DNA from: Pseudomonadota bacterium
GTDB lineage: Bacteria > Pseudomonadota > Gammaproteobacteria > Enterobacterales > Enterobacteriaceae
Direction of reading: 5' to 3'
DNA length: 46,279 bases
NCBI GenBank assembly: GCA_018261615.1
Contig: JAGTSE010000046.1
Location: 1-46,279 of the forward strand
Shown: piece after piece, positions 33,276 through 40,754 of the stretch
How positions within the stretch are numbered: position 1 is the first letter of the stretch
Layout of the letters: each line of letters begins with the position of its first letter
The notes under the pieces: model-generated
The model's input: only the letters and a program-made list of their open reading frames with translations
The model's database searches: none
What the model was told of the DNA's origin: nothing
Position numbers and translations under genes: made by a program

Positions 33276-33596
33276 ATGGAGTTCAGCGTAGAGAGTCTTT
33301 TGAAATCGGGTTTCACCAAGCGAGAGTTACGATATATCTATAATAATATTTATAGCTTTGGAGGGACTCTGGAGGAAATCGTAAGAGATTTAGCGAAAAG
33401 ATTTAAGGTGTTCATTTATATTTTTATTTTTACTGTTATTTCATGCTCTCTTGTTATTTATTTTAAATGGTCTGATCCGTGGTATGTTTTTTCCTGTGTG
33501 ATAACACTTTTAGTTTTTGATTTAATAATGTTATTTATCCAACCGCCAGTTATTTCATTTAAATGCTGGCGGTTTTGTCGGGTAAGTAAAGCTTAG
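33276..33596 (+). CDS. small AT-rich two-helix membrane protein, unknown function
   Basis: The 106-codon gene starts at ATG 33276, 9 bp after AAGGAT; a GTG 11 codons upstream is less likely. Residues 1-44 are polar (SGFTKRELRYIYNNIYSFGG). Two membrane segments follow: about 45-63 (VFIYIFIFTVISCSLVIYF) and 69-88. The DNA is much more AT-rich than its neighbours, a sign of recent acquisition. Codon 89 is CAA, and a terminator stem begins at the very next base, so the original stop was probably TAA there and the last 18 residues are read-through. Its stop overlaps that of the convergent DUF4225-like gene by 2 bases. I do not recognise the family. Confidence 0.6.
   Translation: MEFSVESLLKSGFTKRELRYIYNNIYSFGGTLEEIVRDLAKRFKVFIYIFIFTVISCSLVIYFKWSDPWYVFSCVITLLVFDLIMLFIQPPVISFKCWRFCRVSKA
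33543..33576 (+). terminator. terminator-like hairpin inside the 3' end of the membrane-protein gene
   Basis: CCGCCAG (33543-33549) and CTGGCGG (33566-33572) pair perfectly around a 16-base AT-rich loop, followed by TTTTG. On the minus strand the stem also lies 21 bp after the stop of the DUF4225-like gene, but with only TTGG behind it. Confidence 0.75.
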
Positions 33597-34402
33597 TTAT
33601 TTTCTGTGCTGAGAAGGTCAAATATCACTTTGGCCTTAACGCCATAACCGGCTATCTTCATGGTAAGCTTGGGGCGGTTCATGGTATTTATTTTTCGGTA
33701 AAAATCTGCTGGAATGTGGCGGAATAGTCTCCATGTTTCAGGCCGTCTGGACAATCCGACAATGCTGTAAACACTGGCAGTCAGAGAAATGGCATTATAA
33801 ACCGCCAGCCCGGACTCAGGTTTGAATCCCATGAAATTTGCAACTTCCATTGCACCATCAGCGATAAAGCCTTCTGATTTATTCTCATTTTTTTTAAGGT
33901 TTATAATTTCTTTCGTTACGCCATTTATGCCATCCATTACAAGGATGGCGCCAGCCAGCATTCCTATGGCTGGCATCGTTGCGATCATTATCCCGCCAGT
34001 GATGGCCGTTAATCCAGACACCACAATTTTAACCGCGCTAATCACATAGCCGACAATCTTATTATTTTCCCGGACGAACTCCACTTTGGCGTAAAGTTTT
34101 GCAGTTTTCATCCGCAGCATCCACCCCTGCTCTTCAAGGTTTTCGGTCTCTGCTCTCAGGTTTTTGATGCACGCCATATATTCTTCATTGGATGTTGCAC
34201 GTCGTGCAGCAGCGAACTGCTGTTCGACAACCTCCTGTATCTCCCGTACAAAGTTTATTCGGGTCAGGCTGTCCTGAAGGTGGAAAGAGGACAGCGTATT
34301 CGCGGTACTCACCAGCTTTCTGGCCTCAAGGTTTACCATGGTTTCAGCCCAGGCCCTATTTCGTCCACCTGTGCGAGCCATACTCAGTAGCGCGTGATCC
34401 AT
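33593..34402 (-). CDS. DUF4225-like protein of the accessory island
   Basis: The 269-residue protein resembles from memory the DUF4225 family of Enterobacteriaceae, whose function is unknown. Residues 1-110 are helical and charged (TMVNLEARKLVSTANTLSSF, FVREIQEVVEQQFAAARR). Residues 116-157 are strongly hydrophobic with glycines (VVSGLTAITGGIMIATMP) and could insert into a membrane. The rest is mixed, ending LLSTENN. AAGGAG lies 6 bp before the ATG, so translation initiation looks good and the frame is intact. It lies between the two copies of the 99-bp repeat, convergent with the small membrane-protein gene. A toxin/immunity relation is only a guess. Confidence 0.7.
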   Translation of the reverse strand: MDHALLSMARTGGRNRAWAETMVNLEARKLVSTANTLSSFHLQDSLTRINFVREIQEVVEQQFAAARRATSNEEYMACIKNLRAETENLEEQGWMLRMKTAKLYAKVEFVRENNKIVGYVISAVKIVVSGLTAITGGIMIATMPAIGMLAGAILVMDGINGVTKEIINLKKNENKSEGFIADGAMEVANFMGFKPESGLAVYNAISLTASVYSIVGLSRRPETWRLFRHIPADFYRKINTMNRPKLTMKIAGYGVKAKVIFDLLSTENN

Positions 34403-34582
34403 ATCTGCTCCTTGGTTGTGATTATCCCTGTGTCCGTCGGGAGCGTATCATAAAACCTTCAGGCAAAAAGTGCCTAATGCCCCCACGGGGAGCGGAGCGA
34501 CCAGCCTCAGGTCGTTCTTTATGGTTCTGATTGCGTGGGTGTCGTGCCTGAACTAGGCGATCACACTTCACCACTGCTACTA

Positions 34583-34681
34583 GGGGTTCTACGCCGGAAC
34601 CGCCGAAATTTCCGACCAGTTGTATTTAGTGATCTTTCGACACCCCAACGACTCCATTCGCAATGCCCTGAGCCAGCCTTT
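34583..34681 (+). repeat. 99-bp direct repeat, copy B
   Basis: Identical over 99 bases to copy A at 32746-32844. On its right it cuts into the 3' part of the pseudogene at 34682, replacing that gene's C-terminus. The two copies enclose about 1.7 kb. Confidence 0.93.
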
Positions 34682-35192
34682 GCGTCCTGCACGTAGCCGT
34701 ACATGCCGACTATCATCACCCCCTTTGTACCGTGGCGCAGCAGCGTCCGCTCGACCGTCACTTTGAGGCTGAACGAGTAGCAGACCGCCATGGTTATCGC
34801 AGCGCTCAACGACTGGTTAGTTACAGAGCCGCTGGCGAAAGTCGCCCCCTGTTTGACGAGTTCCTGCTGAATGCGGCGGATACGGTCCGGGGTGAGATTT
34901 TGCAGCAGCATGTCGATATAGATCCGTATCATCCGCTGCAGCACGTCATGCTCGCGTACCATCTTGACTATCGCCAGCATGAAGCGGATATCCTCCGACT
35001 TCTGTTTCGCACAAACGTCCTGATAGTTCTGCGTGAAGCAGCTCGTATAGTAAATGGCGCATGTTGCGCCTGCCTGGAGTTTTTTACCCTGCTCCAGCAT
35101 TTCGTCGCGAACGCCAGCCAGCGCTTCCTCAAGCACAGCGCCAGGTATTTGTCGGCCTGGATTTTGTCCAGAATCATGTTGTTTGTGTACAT
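34682..35192 (-). pseudogene. frameshifted and 3'-truncated gene of unknown family
   Basis: Reading begins at ATG 35192 (MYTNNMILDKIQADKYLA) with GGAAGG upstream. After about 18 codons the frame breaks near 35135-35145. A second frame then continues without stops through LEEALAGVRDEMLEQGKKL to GVMIVGMYGYVQDA. One missing base in CTGGCGCTGTGCTTGAGG would explain the shift. At 34681 the 99-bp repeat replaces the C-terminus, adding an unrelated tail. The surviving part has a helical, charged middle and a hydrophobic stretch (SLSAAITMAVCYSFSL). It is in the same direction as the DUF4225-like gene and may once have been its operon partner. I do not recognise a function. Confidence 0.7.
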
Positions 35193-35296
35193 ACTAAAGC
35201 CTTCCGTTGCTCGGGGAAGCATGGGGAAAATAGGCCACCCAGGCCAGTTTGTACAAGGGGTTTGACGGCCAATGATGTAAAAAACCACGTTAAGCG

Positions 35297-35666
35297 CTGA
35301 GGAATCCTCAGTAATGGGCGGGTAAAAAAAGACAGGCATAGAGTTTTGTGATCTACTGATTGTGCAACCAATTCAATGAGATCACCTCTATGCCTGCTTA
35401 TCGCAATATGTCAGAAATTCTTCCATAATGCTTTAGCCCCGTTTCACAAATATCGACAAAATGCTTTGCTGGATGCCACCATCGCACTCATCAATGGCAC
35501 ATCTCTGACGCTGAGCAGTATCGGGCGTTATTTACCCGGTACGGCTCAGGTTAAAAACAAAATAAAACGCGTTGATCGTTTGCTCGGTAATGAATCCCTT
35601 CATCCCGATATTCCTCTGCTGGTAGCACATTTTGCTGAACGGGCATTATACCATTCAGAACAATAA
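35297..35666 (+). mobile_element. remnant of an IS4-family (IS10-like) insertion sequence
   Basis: The left end CTGAGGAATCCTCAGTAATG resembles IS10-type terminal repeats (CTGA...ATCC). The preceding 9 bp, CGTTAAGCG, fit the IS10 target pattern nGCTnAGCn at 5 of 6 defined positions. The transposase reads from ATG 35390 (MPAYRNMSEIL) and continues in another frame as FFHNALAPFHKYRQNALLDA, with the family segment LGRYLPG-like (IGRYLPGTAQVKNKIKRVDRLLGN). About 90 codons survive; the DDE catalytic core and right end are missing. Confidence 0.78.
35390..35666 (+). pseudogene. truncated, frameshifted IS4-family transposase
   Basis: The starting frame stops after 12 codons at 35428. The second frame, open from CQKFFHNAL onward, carries the N-terminal transposase domain and stops at 35666. 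The two frames are reconciled if an 11-base direct repeat (CAGAAATTCTT) lost one copy, which shifts phase correctly. After LHPDIPLL the resemblance stops, so the right part was lost in a deletion. The product cannot be an active transposase. Confidence 0.75.
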
Positions 35667-35715
35667 TGGAATTATCGACCTGGATGCACTGGTTGCCGGG
35701 CTAAAACTGGGGTAA
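35626..35715 (+). pseudogene. orphan 29-codon C-terminal fragment
   Basis: In a different frame from the transposase remnant, 29 codons without a start run to a TAA at 35713-35715. The peptide (HILLNGHYTIQNN... ending IIDLDALVAGLKLG) looks like the end of a real protein, and a deletion junction probably lies near 35625. I cannot name the source protein. Confidence 0.35.
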
Positions 35716-35734
35716 CGGAAATTTCGGCGGTTCC
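35716..35734 (-). repeat. 19-bp inverted piece of the 99-bp repeat
   Basis: CGGAAATTTCGGCGGTTCC is the exact reverse complement of 32759-32777 and 34596-34614. It starts one base after the orphan fragment's stop codon and lies 14 bp from the zapB stop. Confidence 0.85.
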
Positions 35735-35748
35735 CCCATAAAGCGTAA

Positions 35749-35994
35749 TCAGACTTCTTCCATGCGGCCCAGTAGCGCCTGCAAGCGCTCCTGCCAACCA
35801 TGCTGCTGCTCTTTCAGCTGGTTGTTTTCGCGCTCCAGCTCTTCGCGGCTATGCTGTGCAGCCTGAACGTCCTTGGCCAGACTATTATTCTTTTCTTTCA
35901 GCTCTTCGATTTCCATCTGCAACAGCGTGATGGTATCAATCGCCTGCTGCACTTTCGCTTCCAGTTTCTCAAACACTTCTAATGACATTGTCAT
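35749..35994 (-). CDS. zapB: cell division coiled-coil protein ZapB
   Basis: ZapB is a Z-ring associated protein that bridges ZapA-FtsZ and MatP. The 81 residues from ATG 35994 (MTMSLEVFEKLEAKV) equal E. coli ZapB. Almost the whole chain is a heptad-repeat coiled coil (QQAIDTITLLQMEIEELKEK, then REELERENNQLKEQ). A second ATG at 35988 has better Shine-Dalgarno spacing and may also be used. Its 3' end abuts the accessory island, so its native terminator may have been lost. Confidence 0.96.
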   Translation of the reverse strand: MTMSLEVFEKLEAKVQQAIDTITLLQMEIEELKEKNNSLAKDVQAAQHSREELERENNQLKEQQHGWQERLQALLGRMEEV

Positions 35995-36419
35995 ACCTCT
36001 CCTGAGTTGCAAGGCGTTGATAGGTAAACCTTCGTCCCTAATACCGGCGATGCCTTAATAAAATGAGCGCATTTCGCTTGCCTCCGATTGTATGAATCAC
36101 GCCAGCCCCTGTCCAGCGCGGAGCCGCGCTGTTTGCGCTTTGCAACACTTTTCGTCCTCATCCTGGTGCAACAGCGGTGCCCGTCTCTACATTGTTAATG
36201 ATGAGGTTACAAAAATGATTCAGCTCACATTTCGATATGGCACAAAAACACCCTAATTCGCGCGAAAACGCTCATTTTATTGACGCAGTACACACATTTT
36301 AATTTCGATATTTCTCGTTTTTGCTCGTTAACGATAAATTAACACTGTGTCTACACGACATCATGGGAGACGTTGGCCCCATGCTAACAATAACCATTAC
36401 TCTTTAGCAGGATCCGATT
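35995..36419. promoter_or_regulatory. zapB-glpF intergenic control region
   Basis: These 425 bases contain no gene I can support. The part from about 36270 on closely follows the E. coli glpFKX promoter. A GlpR-like operator, TGCTCGTTAACGATAA, lies at 36322-36337, with further TTCGATAT half-sites at 36231-36238 and 36304-36311. A CRP-like site, TGATTCAGCTCACA, lies near 36216-36229. The expected control is glycerol 3-phosphate-relieved repression by GlpR with cAMP-CRP activation. The zapB promoter must lie in the left third. Confidence 0.75.
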
Positions 36420-37268
36420 ATGAGTCAGACATCAACCTTAAAAGGCCAGTGCATCGCCGAGTTTCTCGGAACCGGGTTGTTGATTTTTTTCGGTGTCGGG
36501 TGTGTCGCAGCGCTGAAAGTGGCAGGCGCCACCTTCGGGCAGTGGGAAATCAGCATCATCTGGGGTCTTGGTGTGGCTATGGCCATCTACCTGACTGCAG
36601 GCGTTTCCGGCGCGCATCTTAACCCCGCGGTAACGATCGCACTATGGCTCTTCGCCAGTTTTGACGGGCGCAAAGTGGCACCCTTCATCATTTCGCAGTT
36701 TGCCGGCGCATTTTGTGCAGCGGCACTTGTTTACGGGCTTTACTACAATCTTTTCCTCGACTTCGAACACACGCACAATATGGTGCGTGGCAGTGTCGAA
36801 AGCCTTGATTTAGCGGGTATCTTTTCAACCTACCCTAACCCGCACATCAACTTTGTGCAGGCCTTCGCAGTTGAAATGGTCATTACCGCTATTCTGATGG
36901 GCGTCATCATGGCTCTGGGCGATGATGGCAATGGCATTCCACGCGGGCCGCTGGCCCCCCTGTTGATTGGCCTGCTGATTGCGGTTATTGGCGCATCAAT
37001 GGGGCCGCTGACCGGCTTCGCCATGAACCCGGCGCGTGATATCGGCCCGAAAACCTTCGCCTGGCTGGCAGGCTGGGGCGACGTTGCCTTTACCGGCGGC
37101 AAAGATATTCCCTACTTCCTCGTCCCGCTGTTCGCGCCGATCGTAGGCGCAGCGCTCGGCGCGTTCGGTTATCGTAAGCTGATCGGCTGCCATCTGCAGT
37201 CAGGAACCAGCAAGGCGGCGGAAGAAAAAGGCACTGCCTCCACGACTCAACAAAAAGCTTCGCTGTAA
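36420..37268 (+). CDS. glpF: glycerol facilitator GlpF
   Basis: GlpF is an inner-membrane aquaglyceroporin that lets glycerol diffuse into the cell. The protein is 282 aa (E. coli 281). Both aquaporin NPA motifs are present: HLNPAVT near 66-72 and AMNPARD near 201-207. Six transmembrane helices and two half-helices fit the family. The C-terminal cytoplasmic tail (GTSKAAEEKGTASTTQQ) differs from E. coli. It is the first gene of glpFKX. Confidence 0.97.
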   Translation: MSQTSTLKGQCIAEFLGTGLLIFFGVGCVAALKVAGATFGQWEISIIWGLGVAMAIYLTAGVSGAHLNPAVTIALWLFASFDGRKVAPFIISQFAGAFCAAALVYGLYYNLFLDFEHTHNMVRGSVESLDLAGIFSTYPNPHINFVQAFAVEMVITAILMGVIMALGDDGNGIPRGPLAPLLIGLLIAVIGASMGPLTGFAMNPARDIGPKTFAWLAGWGDVAFTGGKDIPYFLVPLFAPIVGAALGAFGYRKLIGCHLQSGTSKAAEEKGTASTTQQKASL

Positions 37269-37289
37269 TGTGACTACGGGACTCTAACC

Positions 37290-38798
37290 ATGACTAACAA
37301 AAAATATATCGTTGCGCTCGACCAGGGTACTACCAGTTCCCGCGCGGTTGTGATGGATCACGACGCCAACATCATCAGCGTTTCACAGCGCGAATTTGAA
37401 CAAATTTACCCGAAGCCAGGTTGGGTTGAGCACGATCCCATGGAAATCTGGGCATCGCAAAGCTCGACGTTGGTCGAAGTGTTAGCGAAGGCAGACATCA
37501 ACTCCGACGAAATCGCCGCCATCGGTATTACCAACCAGCGTGAAACAGCCATCGTCTGGGAACGCGAAACCGGCAAACCGATCTACAACGCGATTGTCTG
37601 GCAGTGCCGTCGTACCGCCGAGATTTGCGAGCAGCTCAAACGCGACGGTATGGAAGAGTACGTGCGCAACACCACCGGCCTGGTGATTGACCCGTACTTC
37701 TCCGGCACCAAAGTGAAATGGATCCTCGATCACGTTGAAGGCTCCCGCGAACGTGCGAAACGCGGCGAACTGCTGTTCGGCACTGTGGATACCTGGCTTA
37801 TCTGGAAAATGACGCAGGGCCGCGTTCATGTGACCGATTACACCAACGCCTCGCGTACCATGCTGTTCAACATCCACACGCTGGACTGGGATGACAAAAT
37901 GCTGGATGCGCTGGATATCCCGCGCGCCATGTTGCCGGAAGTGCACAAGTCCTCCGAAGTGTACGGTCAGACCAATATTGGTGGTAAAGGCGGTACGCGT
38001 ATTCCTATCGCCGGGATCGCCGGTGACCAGCAGGCGGCGCTGTTTGGCCAGTTGTGCGTGAAAGAAGGGATGGCGAAAAATACCTACGGCACCGGTTGTT
38101 TTATGTTGATGAATACCGGAGAGAAAGCGGTGAAATCCGAGCACGGCCTGCTGACCACCATCTGCTGTGGTCCGAAAGGCGAAGTGAACTATGCGCTGGA
38201 AGGCGCAGTGTTCATGGCGGGGGCTTCCATCCAGTGGCTGCGTGATGAAATGAAGCTGATCAGCGATGCATTCGACTCTGAATATTTCGCCACCAAAGTG
38301 AAGGACACCAACGGCGTGTACGTGGTTCCTGCCTTTACCGGCCTCGGCGCACCATACTGGGATCCCTACGCACGCGGTGCAATCTTCGGCCTGACACGTG
38401 GTGTGAACGCCAACCACATCATTCGCGCCACGCTGGAATCGATCGCCTACCAGACGCGCGATGTTCTGGAAGCGATGCAGGCAGACTCCGGTATTCGTCT
38501 ACACGCGCTGCGTGTAGACGGCGGTGCGGTGGCTAACAACTTCCTGATGCAGTTCCAGTCCGATATTTTGGGCACCCGCGTAGAGCGCCCGGAAGTGCGC
38601 GAAGTGACGGCGCTGGGTGCAGCCTACCTTGCTGGTCTGGCGGTCGGCTTCTGGCAGAATCTTGATGAATTGCAGGAAAAAGCGGTCATCGAGCGCGAAT
38701 TCCGCCCAGGCATCGAAACCACCGAGCGCAACTACCGTTACAGCGGCTGGAAAAAAGCTGTTAAACGCGCGCTGGAGTGGGAAGAACACGACGAGTAA
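37290..38798 (+). CDS. glpK: glycerol kinase GlpK
   Basis: GlpK phosphorylates incoming glycerol with ATP to glycerol 3-phosphate. The 502 residues equal E. coli GlpK. The FGGY kinase fold shows the ATP loop DQGTTSSRA near residue 10, the glycerol-binding GWVEHDP and NQRET segments, and the C-terminal VDGGAVANNFLMQ. Allosteric inhibition by fructose 1,6-bisphosphate and enzyme IIA-Glc is expected from the family. It starts 21 bp after glpF. Confidence 0.98.
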   Translation: MTNKKYIVALDQGTTSSRAVVMDHDANIISVSQREFEQIYPKPGWVEHDPMEIWASQSSTLVEVLAKADINSDEIAAIGITNQRETAIVWERETGKPIYNAIVWQCRRTAEICEQLKRDGMEEYVRNTTGLVIDPYFSGTKVKWILDHVEGSRERAKRGELLFGTVDTWLIWKMTQGRVHVTDYTNASRTMLFNIHTLDWDDKMLDALDIPRAMLPEVHKSSEVYGQTNIGGKGGTRIPIAGIAGDQQAALFGQLCVKEGMAKNTYGTGCFMLMNTGEKAVKSEHGLLTTICCGPKGEVNYALEGAVFMAGASIQWLRDEMKLISDAFDSEYFATKVKDTNGVYVVPAFTGLGAPYWDPYARGAIFGLTRGVNANHIIRATLESIAYQTRDVLEAMQADSGIRLHALRVDGGAVANNFLMQFQSDILGTRVERPEVREVTALGAAYLAGLAVGFWQNLDELQEKAVIEREFRPGIETTERNYRYSGWKKAVKRALEWEEHDE

Positions 38799-38808
38799 TC
38801 CTGCCTCA

Positions 38809-38840
38809 TCTCCCCTCTCCCGTTTGGGTGAGGGGAACCA
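38809..38840. repeat. CCCCTC-type stem-loop between glpK and glpX
   Basis: CCCCTCTCCC, loop GTTT, GGGTGAGGGG; a 10-bp stem with one mismatch and no T-run. It belongs with the similar stems after trmA, metL and tpiA. It lies within an operon, so it may modulate glpX expression. Confidence 0.55.
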
Positions 38841-38900
38841 TCCTCTCGCCTTTCACCCTGTGATAAACTTTGTGCAATTTCTTTCACTACAGAGTGTGTT

Positions 38901-39911
38901 ATGAGACGAGAACTTGCCATCGAATTCTCCCGCGTTACCGAGGCTGCGGCGCTGGCTGGCTACAAATGGCTGGGACGTGGCGATAAAAACACGGCGGACG
39001 GCGCAGCGGTGAACGCTATGCGCATCATGCTCAACAATGTCGACATTGACGGTACCATCGTCATTGGCGAAGGGGAGATCGATGAAGCGCCGATGTTGTT
39101 TATCGGTGAGAAAGTCGGAACAGGAAAAGGCGACGCCGTGGATATTGCAGTCGATCCTATTGAAGGCACCCGCATGACAGCAATGGGCCAGGCAAATGCG
39201 CTAGCGGTACTGGCTGTCGGCGATAAGGGTTGCTTCCTGAATGCGCCGGATATGTACATGGAAAAGCTGATTGTCGGCCCTGGTGCAAAAGGCGCTATCG
39301 ACCTCAATTTACCGCTGGCGGATAACTTGCGCAATGTCGCCGCCGCGCTGAACAAATCTCTGATTGAATTGACGGTCACCATTCTTGCTAAACCGCGCCA
39401 TGACGCAACGATTGCAGAGATGCAAAAGCTCGGCGTGCGCGTTTTCGCCATTCCCGACGGCGATGTGGCTGCATCCATTCTTACCTGTATGCCGGATAGC
39501 GAAGTCGACGTGCTGTACGGTATTGGCGGCGCACCGGAAGGCGTGATTTCCGCAGCAGTGATCCGCGCGCTGGATGGCGACATGCAGGGACGTCTGCTGG
39601 CACGCCATCAGGTCAAAGGCGACAGCGAAGAGAACCGCCGCATCGGCGAACAGGAGCTGAAACGCTGCCGTGGTATGGGCATTCAGGCGGGCAACGTGCT
39701 GCGTCTGGACGATATGGCGCGTAGCGATAATGTGATTTTTGCGGCAACCGGCATCACTAAAGGCGATCTGCTGGATGGTATTACCCGCAAAGGTAATATC
39801 GCCACCACAGAAACGCTGCTGATCCGTGGGAAATCGCGCACAATTCGCCGCATTCAGTCCATCCACTACCTCGATCGTAAAGACCCGGATGTGCAACGCC
39901 ACATCCTGTAA
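38901..39911 (+). CDS. glpX: class II fructose-1,6-bisphosphatase GlpX
   Basis: GlpX is a Mn2+-dependent class II fructose-1,6-bisphosphatase needed for gluconeogenesis from glycerol. The 336-residue protein equals E. coli GlpX. The metal and phosphate motifs GEGEIDEAPM (near 57-66) and VDPIEGT (near 84-90), plus YGIGGAPEGV, are present. It follows glpK by 102 bp. Confidence 0.97.
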   Translation: MRRELAIEFSRVTEAAALAGYKWLGRGDKNTADGAAVNAMRIMLNNVDIDGTIVIGEGEIDEAPMLFIGEKVGTGKGDAVDIAVDPIEGTRMTAMGQANALAVLAVGDKGCFLNAPDMYMEKLIVGPGAKGAIDLNLPLADNLRNVAAALNKSLIELTVTILAKPRHDATIAEMQKLGVRVFAIPDGDVAASILTCMPDSEVDVLYGIGGAPEGVISAAVIRALDGDMQGRLLARHQVKGDSEENRRIGEQELKRCRGMGIQAGNVLRLDDMARSDNVIFAATGITKGDLLDGITRKGNIATTETLLIRGKSRTIRRIQSIHYLDRKDPDVQRHIL

Positions 39912-40007
39912 GCCTATTTGTTCAATTGAGCTTTCCGGCCCGCATGGGCTGGAAATCTCCCTCCACAGGCACGAAGATAAGGCAACGCAACTGAACAGGA
40001 GAAAACC

Positions 40008-40754
40008 ATGGCGGAATGGGTAACAGGAAAAGTCACTAAGGTGCAGTTCTGGACCGATGCGCTATTTAGCCTCACCGTTCATGCCCCCGTTCACCCCTTC
40101 ACTGCCGGGCAGTTCGCCAAACTTGGTCTGGAAATTGATGGTGAGCGCGTTCAGCGAGCTTACTCTTACGTCAATGCGCCGAGTAACCCCGACCTCGAGT
40201 TCTATCTTGTCACCGTACCGGAAGGCAAACTGAGCCCACGCCTGGCGGCCCTGCAACCGGGAGACGAAGTGCAAATTGTCAGCGAAGCCGCCGGTTTCTT
40301 TGTGCTTGAGGAAGTGCCGGACTGCGAAACGCTATGGATGCTGGCCACCGGCACCGCTATAGGGCCATATCTGTCGATTTTGCAGGAAGGCAAGGATCTG
40401 CAACGCTTTAAAAATCTGGTGCTGGTGCATGCCGTGCGCTATTCCGCGGATCTCAGCTATTTGCCGCTGATGCTGGAACTGCAACAGCGCTATGAAGGGA
40501 AACTGCGTATTCAGACGGTAGTCAGCCGGGAGACGATTTCCGGCTCGCTGACCGGACGCGTACCGGCGTTAATTGAAAGCGGTGCGCTGGAAGAGACCGT
40601 CGGGCTACCGATGAACACCGAAACCAGCCATGTGATGCTGTGTGGCAACCCGCAGATGGTACGCGATACCACACAACTCCTTAAAGATTCCCGGCAAATG
40701 GCCAAGCACCTGCGCCGCCGACCGGGGCATATCACCGCAGAACACTACTGGTAA
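40008..40754 (+). CDS. fpr: ferredoxin/flavodoxin-NADP+ reductase Fpr
   Basis: Fpr is an FAD enzyme moving electrons between NADPH and flavodoxin or ferredoxin, and is part of the SoxRS response in E. coli. The 248 residues match E. coli Fpr. The FAD motif RAYSYVNAP (near 50), the NADP loop GTAIGPYLS near 116-124, and the C-terminal Trp (TAEHYW) stacked on the flavin are visible. AGGAG lies 8 bp before the ATG. Its stop codon directly abuts that of convergent yiiR with no spacer. Confidence 0.97.
   Translation: MAEWVTGKVTKVQFWTDALFSLTVHAPVHPFTAGQFAKLGLEIDGERVQRAYSYVNAPSNPDLEFYLVTVPEGKLSPRLAALQPGDEVQIVSEAAGFFVLEEVPDCETLWMLATGTAIGPYLSILQEGKDLQRFKNLVLVHAVRYSADLSYLPLMLELQQRYEGKLRIQTVVSRETISGSLTGRVPALIESGALEETVGLPMNTETSHVMLCGNPQMVRDTTQLLKDSRQMAKHLRRRPGHITAEHYW

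Noticed and set aside
37482..38417. 311-codon open frame antisense to glpK
   Set aside because: Shadow of a GC-rich, strongly biased coding gene; no ribosome binding site and no recognisable domain. The same holds for long antisense frames in ppc (14068-14895) and metL (19662-20549).
39960..40000. SoxS/MarA box upstream of fpr
   Set aside because: GGCACGAAGATAAGGCAA is box-like, and fpr is SoxS-controlled in E. coli, but the match is too loose to assert from sequence alone.
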